This document shows positions 63,942-64,000 of a stretch of DNA of 64,000 bases, piece after piece (the first letter of the stretch is position 1; each line of letters begins with the position of its first letter). The DNA is from Campylobacter sp. CNRCH_2014_0184h. Lineage in GTDB: Bacteria > Campylobacterota > Campylobacteria > Campylobacterales > Campylobacteraceae. The position numbers and the translations under genes were made by a program. Below the pieces are notes generated by a model. It made no database searches, had not been told where the DNA came from, and saw nothing but the letters and a program-made list of their open reading frames with translations. The stretch lies in contig NZ_JAKMTB010000004.1 of the NCBI RefSeq assembly GCF_025772985.1, positions 96,563 through 160,562 of the forward strand, read 5' to 3'.

Positions 63942-63965
63942 TTACTAAGCTAATTAGCTTAGTAA
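63942..63965. terminator. 24-bp perfect palindrome near window end
   Basis: TTACTAAGCTAA / TTAGCTTAGTAA without spacer, 35 nt from the window end. It is probably the terminator of a gene lying beyond the window on the minus strand. Confidence 0.5.
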
Positions 63966-64000
63966 TCAACCCACCTTTATATCAAACTAAACCCATTAAG

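Larger units (their letters stand above)
63618..64000. other. Intergenic region upstream of aspA to the window edge
   Basis: About 380 nt, mostly A/T, with the aspA leader and promoter at the left end. No gene is supported. In one minus-strand frame the last 24 nt end with a stop, which could be the tail of a gene beyond the window, but this is too short to call. Confidence 0.5.

Noticed and set aside
63977..64000. Tail of a minus-strand gene at the window end
   Set aside because: Only seven codons would be visible; too little to support a gene.

Overview
The window is a stretch of an AT-rich epsilonproteobacterial chromosome (Campylobacterota). I read it as a Campylobacter of the C. lari group. 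The reasons are the low-GC codon usage and the neighbourhoods rpsM-rpsK-rpsD-rpoA-rplQ-hisGDBHAFI, sdaC-sdaA and NifU-murE-ispA-tkt-Mla. It also has a desulforubrerythrin, a secreted asparaginase, docA/docB-like genes, a sigma-54 hook-gene promoter and poly-G contingency tracts, all familiar from Campylobacter. The species call is inference.

Layout. 1-2675 is the end of the spc ribosomal operon (rplF to secY). It is followed by accessory metabolism: murI, secreted asparaginase, desulforubrerythrin, two DNA/RNA repair enzymes, an old-yellow-enzyme, and serine import and deamination (sdaC-sdaA). 10462-15829 is a 1.78-kDa-residue-scale (about 1780 aa) glycine/asparagine-rich autotransporter whose start region carries an 11-G tract. 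map, a chemoreceptor, a di-heme peroxidase and an MHS-type transporter follow. The ribosomal genes resume at 20937 with infA, rpmJ, rpsM, rpsK, rpsD, rpoA and rplQ, so the usual secY-map-infA order is split by two insertions. 24375-30333 is a complete seven-gene his operon.

30327-33845 is a segment bounded by perfect 66-bp inverted repeats. It contains the hook gene flgE with its sigma-54 promoter, a cluster of stem-loops and a lone zeta-toxin-like kinase. 33819-35060 is a Bcr/CflA exporter. 35178-44624 is a tightly packed operon: NifU-like protein, hypothetical, murE, YbaB, PDZ protein, ispA, tkt and a four-gene Mla-type lipid transporter. Then come a small hypothetical gene with an occluded ribosome-binding site, sodC, a zinc-ribbon protein, a four-gene unit (His-rich DUF1104 protein, response regulator, histidine kinase, ung), a SIMPL protein, mutY, a radical-SAM protein, a secreted hypothetical protein, tRNA-Ser, a SprA-like protein and tRNA-Met(CAT). 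54038-58141 holds an intimin/invasin-type inverse autotransporter with a second poly-G tract (10 G) immediately before its start, plus a small downstream gene. The window ends with ktrB-ktrA (potassium uptake) and aspA-dcuA (aspartate to fumarate, C4-dicarboxylate exchange).

How it works together. Amino-acid use is prominent (asparaginase, serine transport and deaminase, aspartase, C4-dicarboxylate antiporter), as expected for an asaccharolytic microaerophile. Surface biology is the variable part: two large secreted adhesin-like proteins, each with a poly-G tract at its start, and a hook gene inside a potentially invertible segment. The most unusual sequence structures are the inverted-repeat-bounded flgE segment, the two poly-G controlled surface proteins, and a structured leader in front of rpmJ-rpsM whose two hairpin loops are complementary over 6 nt.
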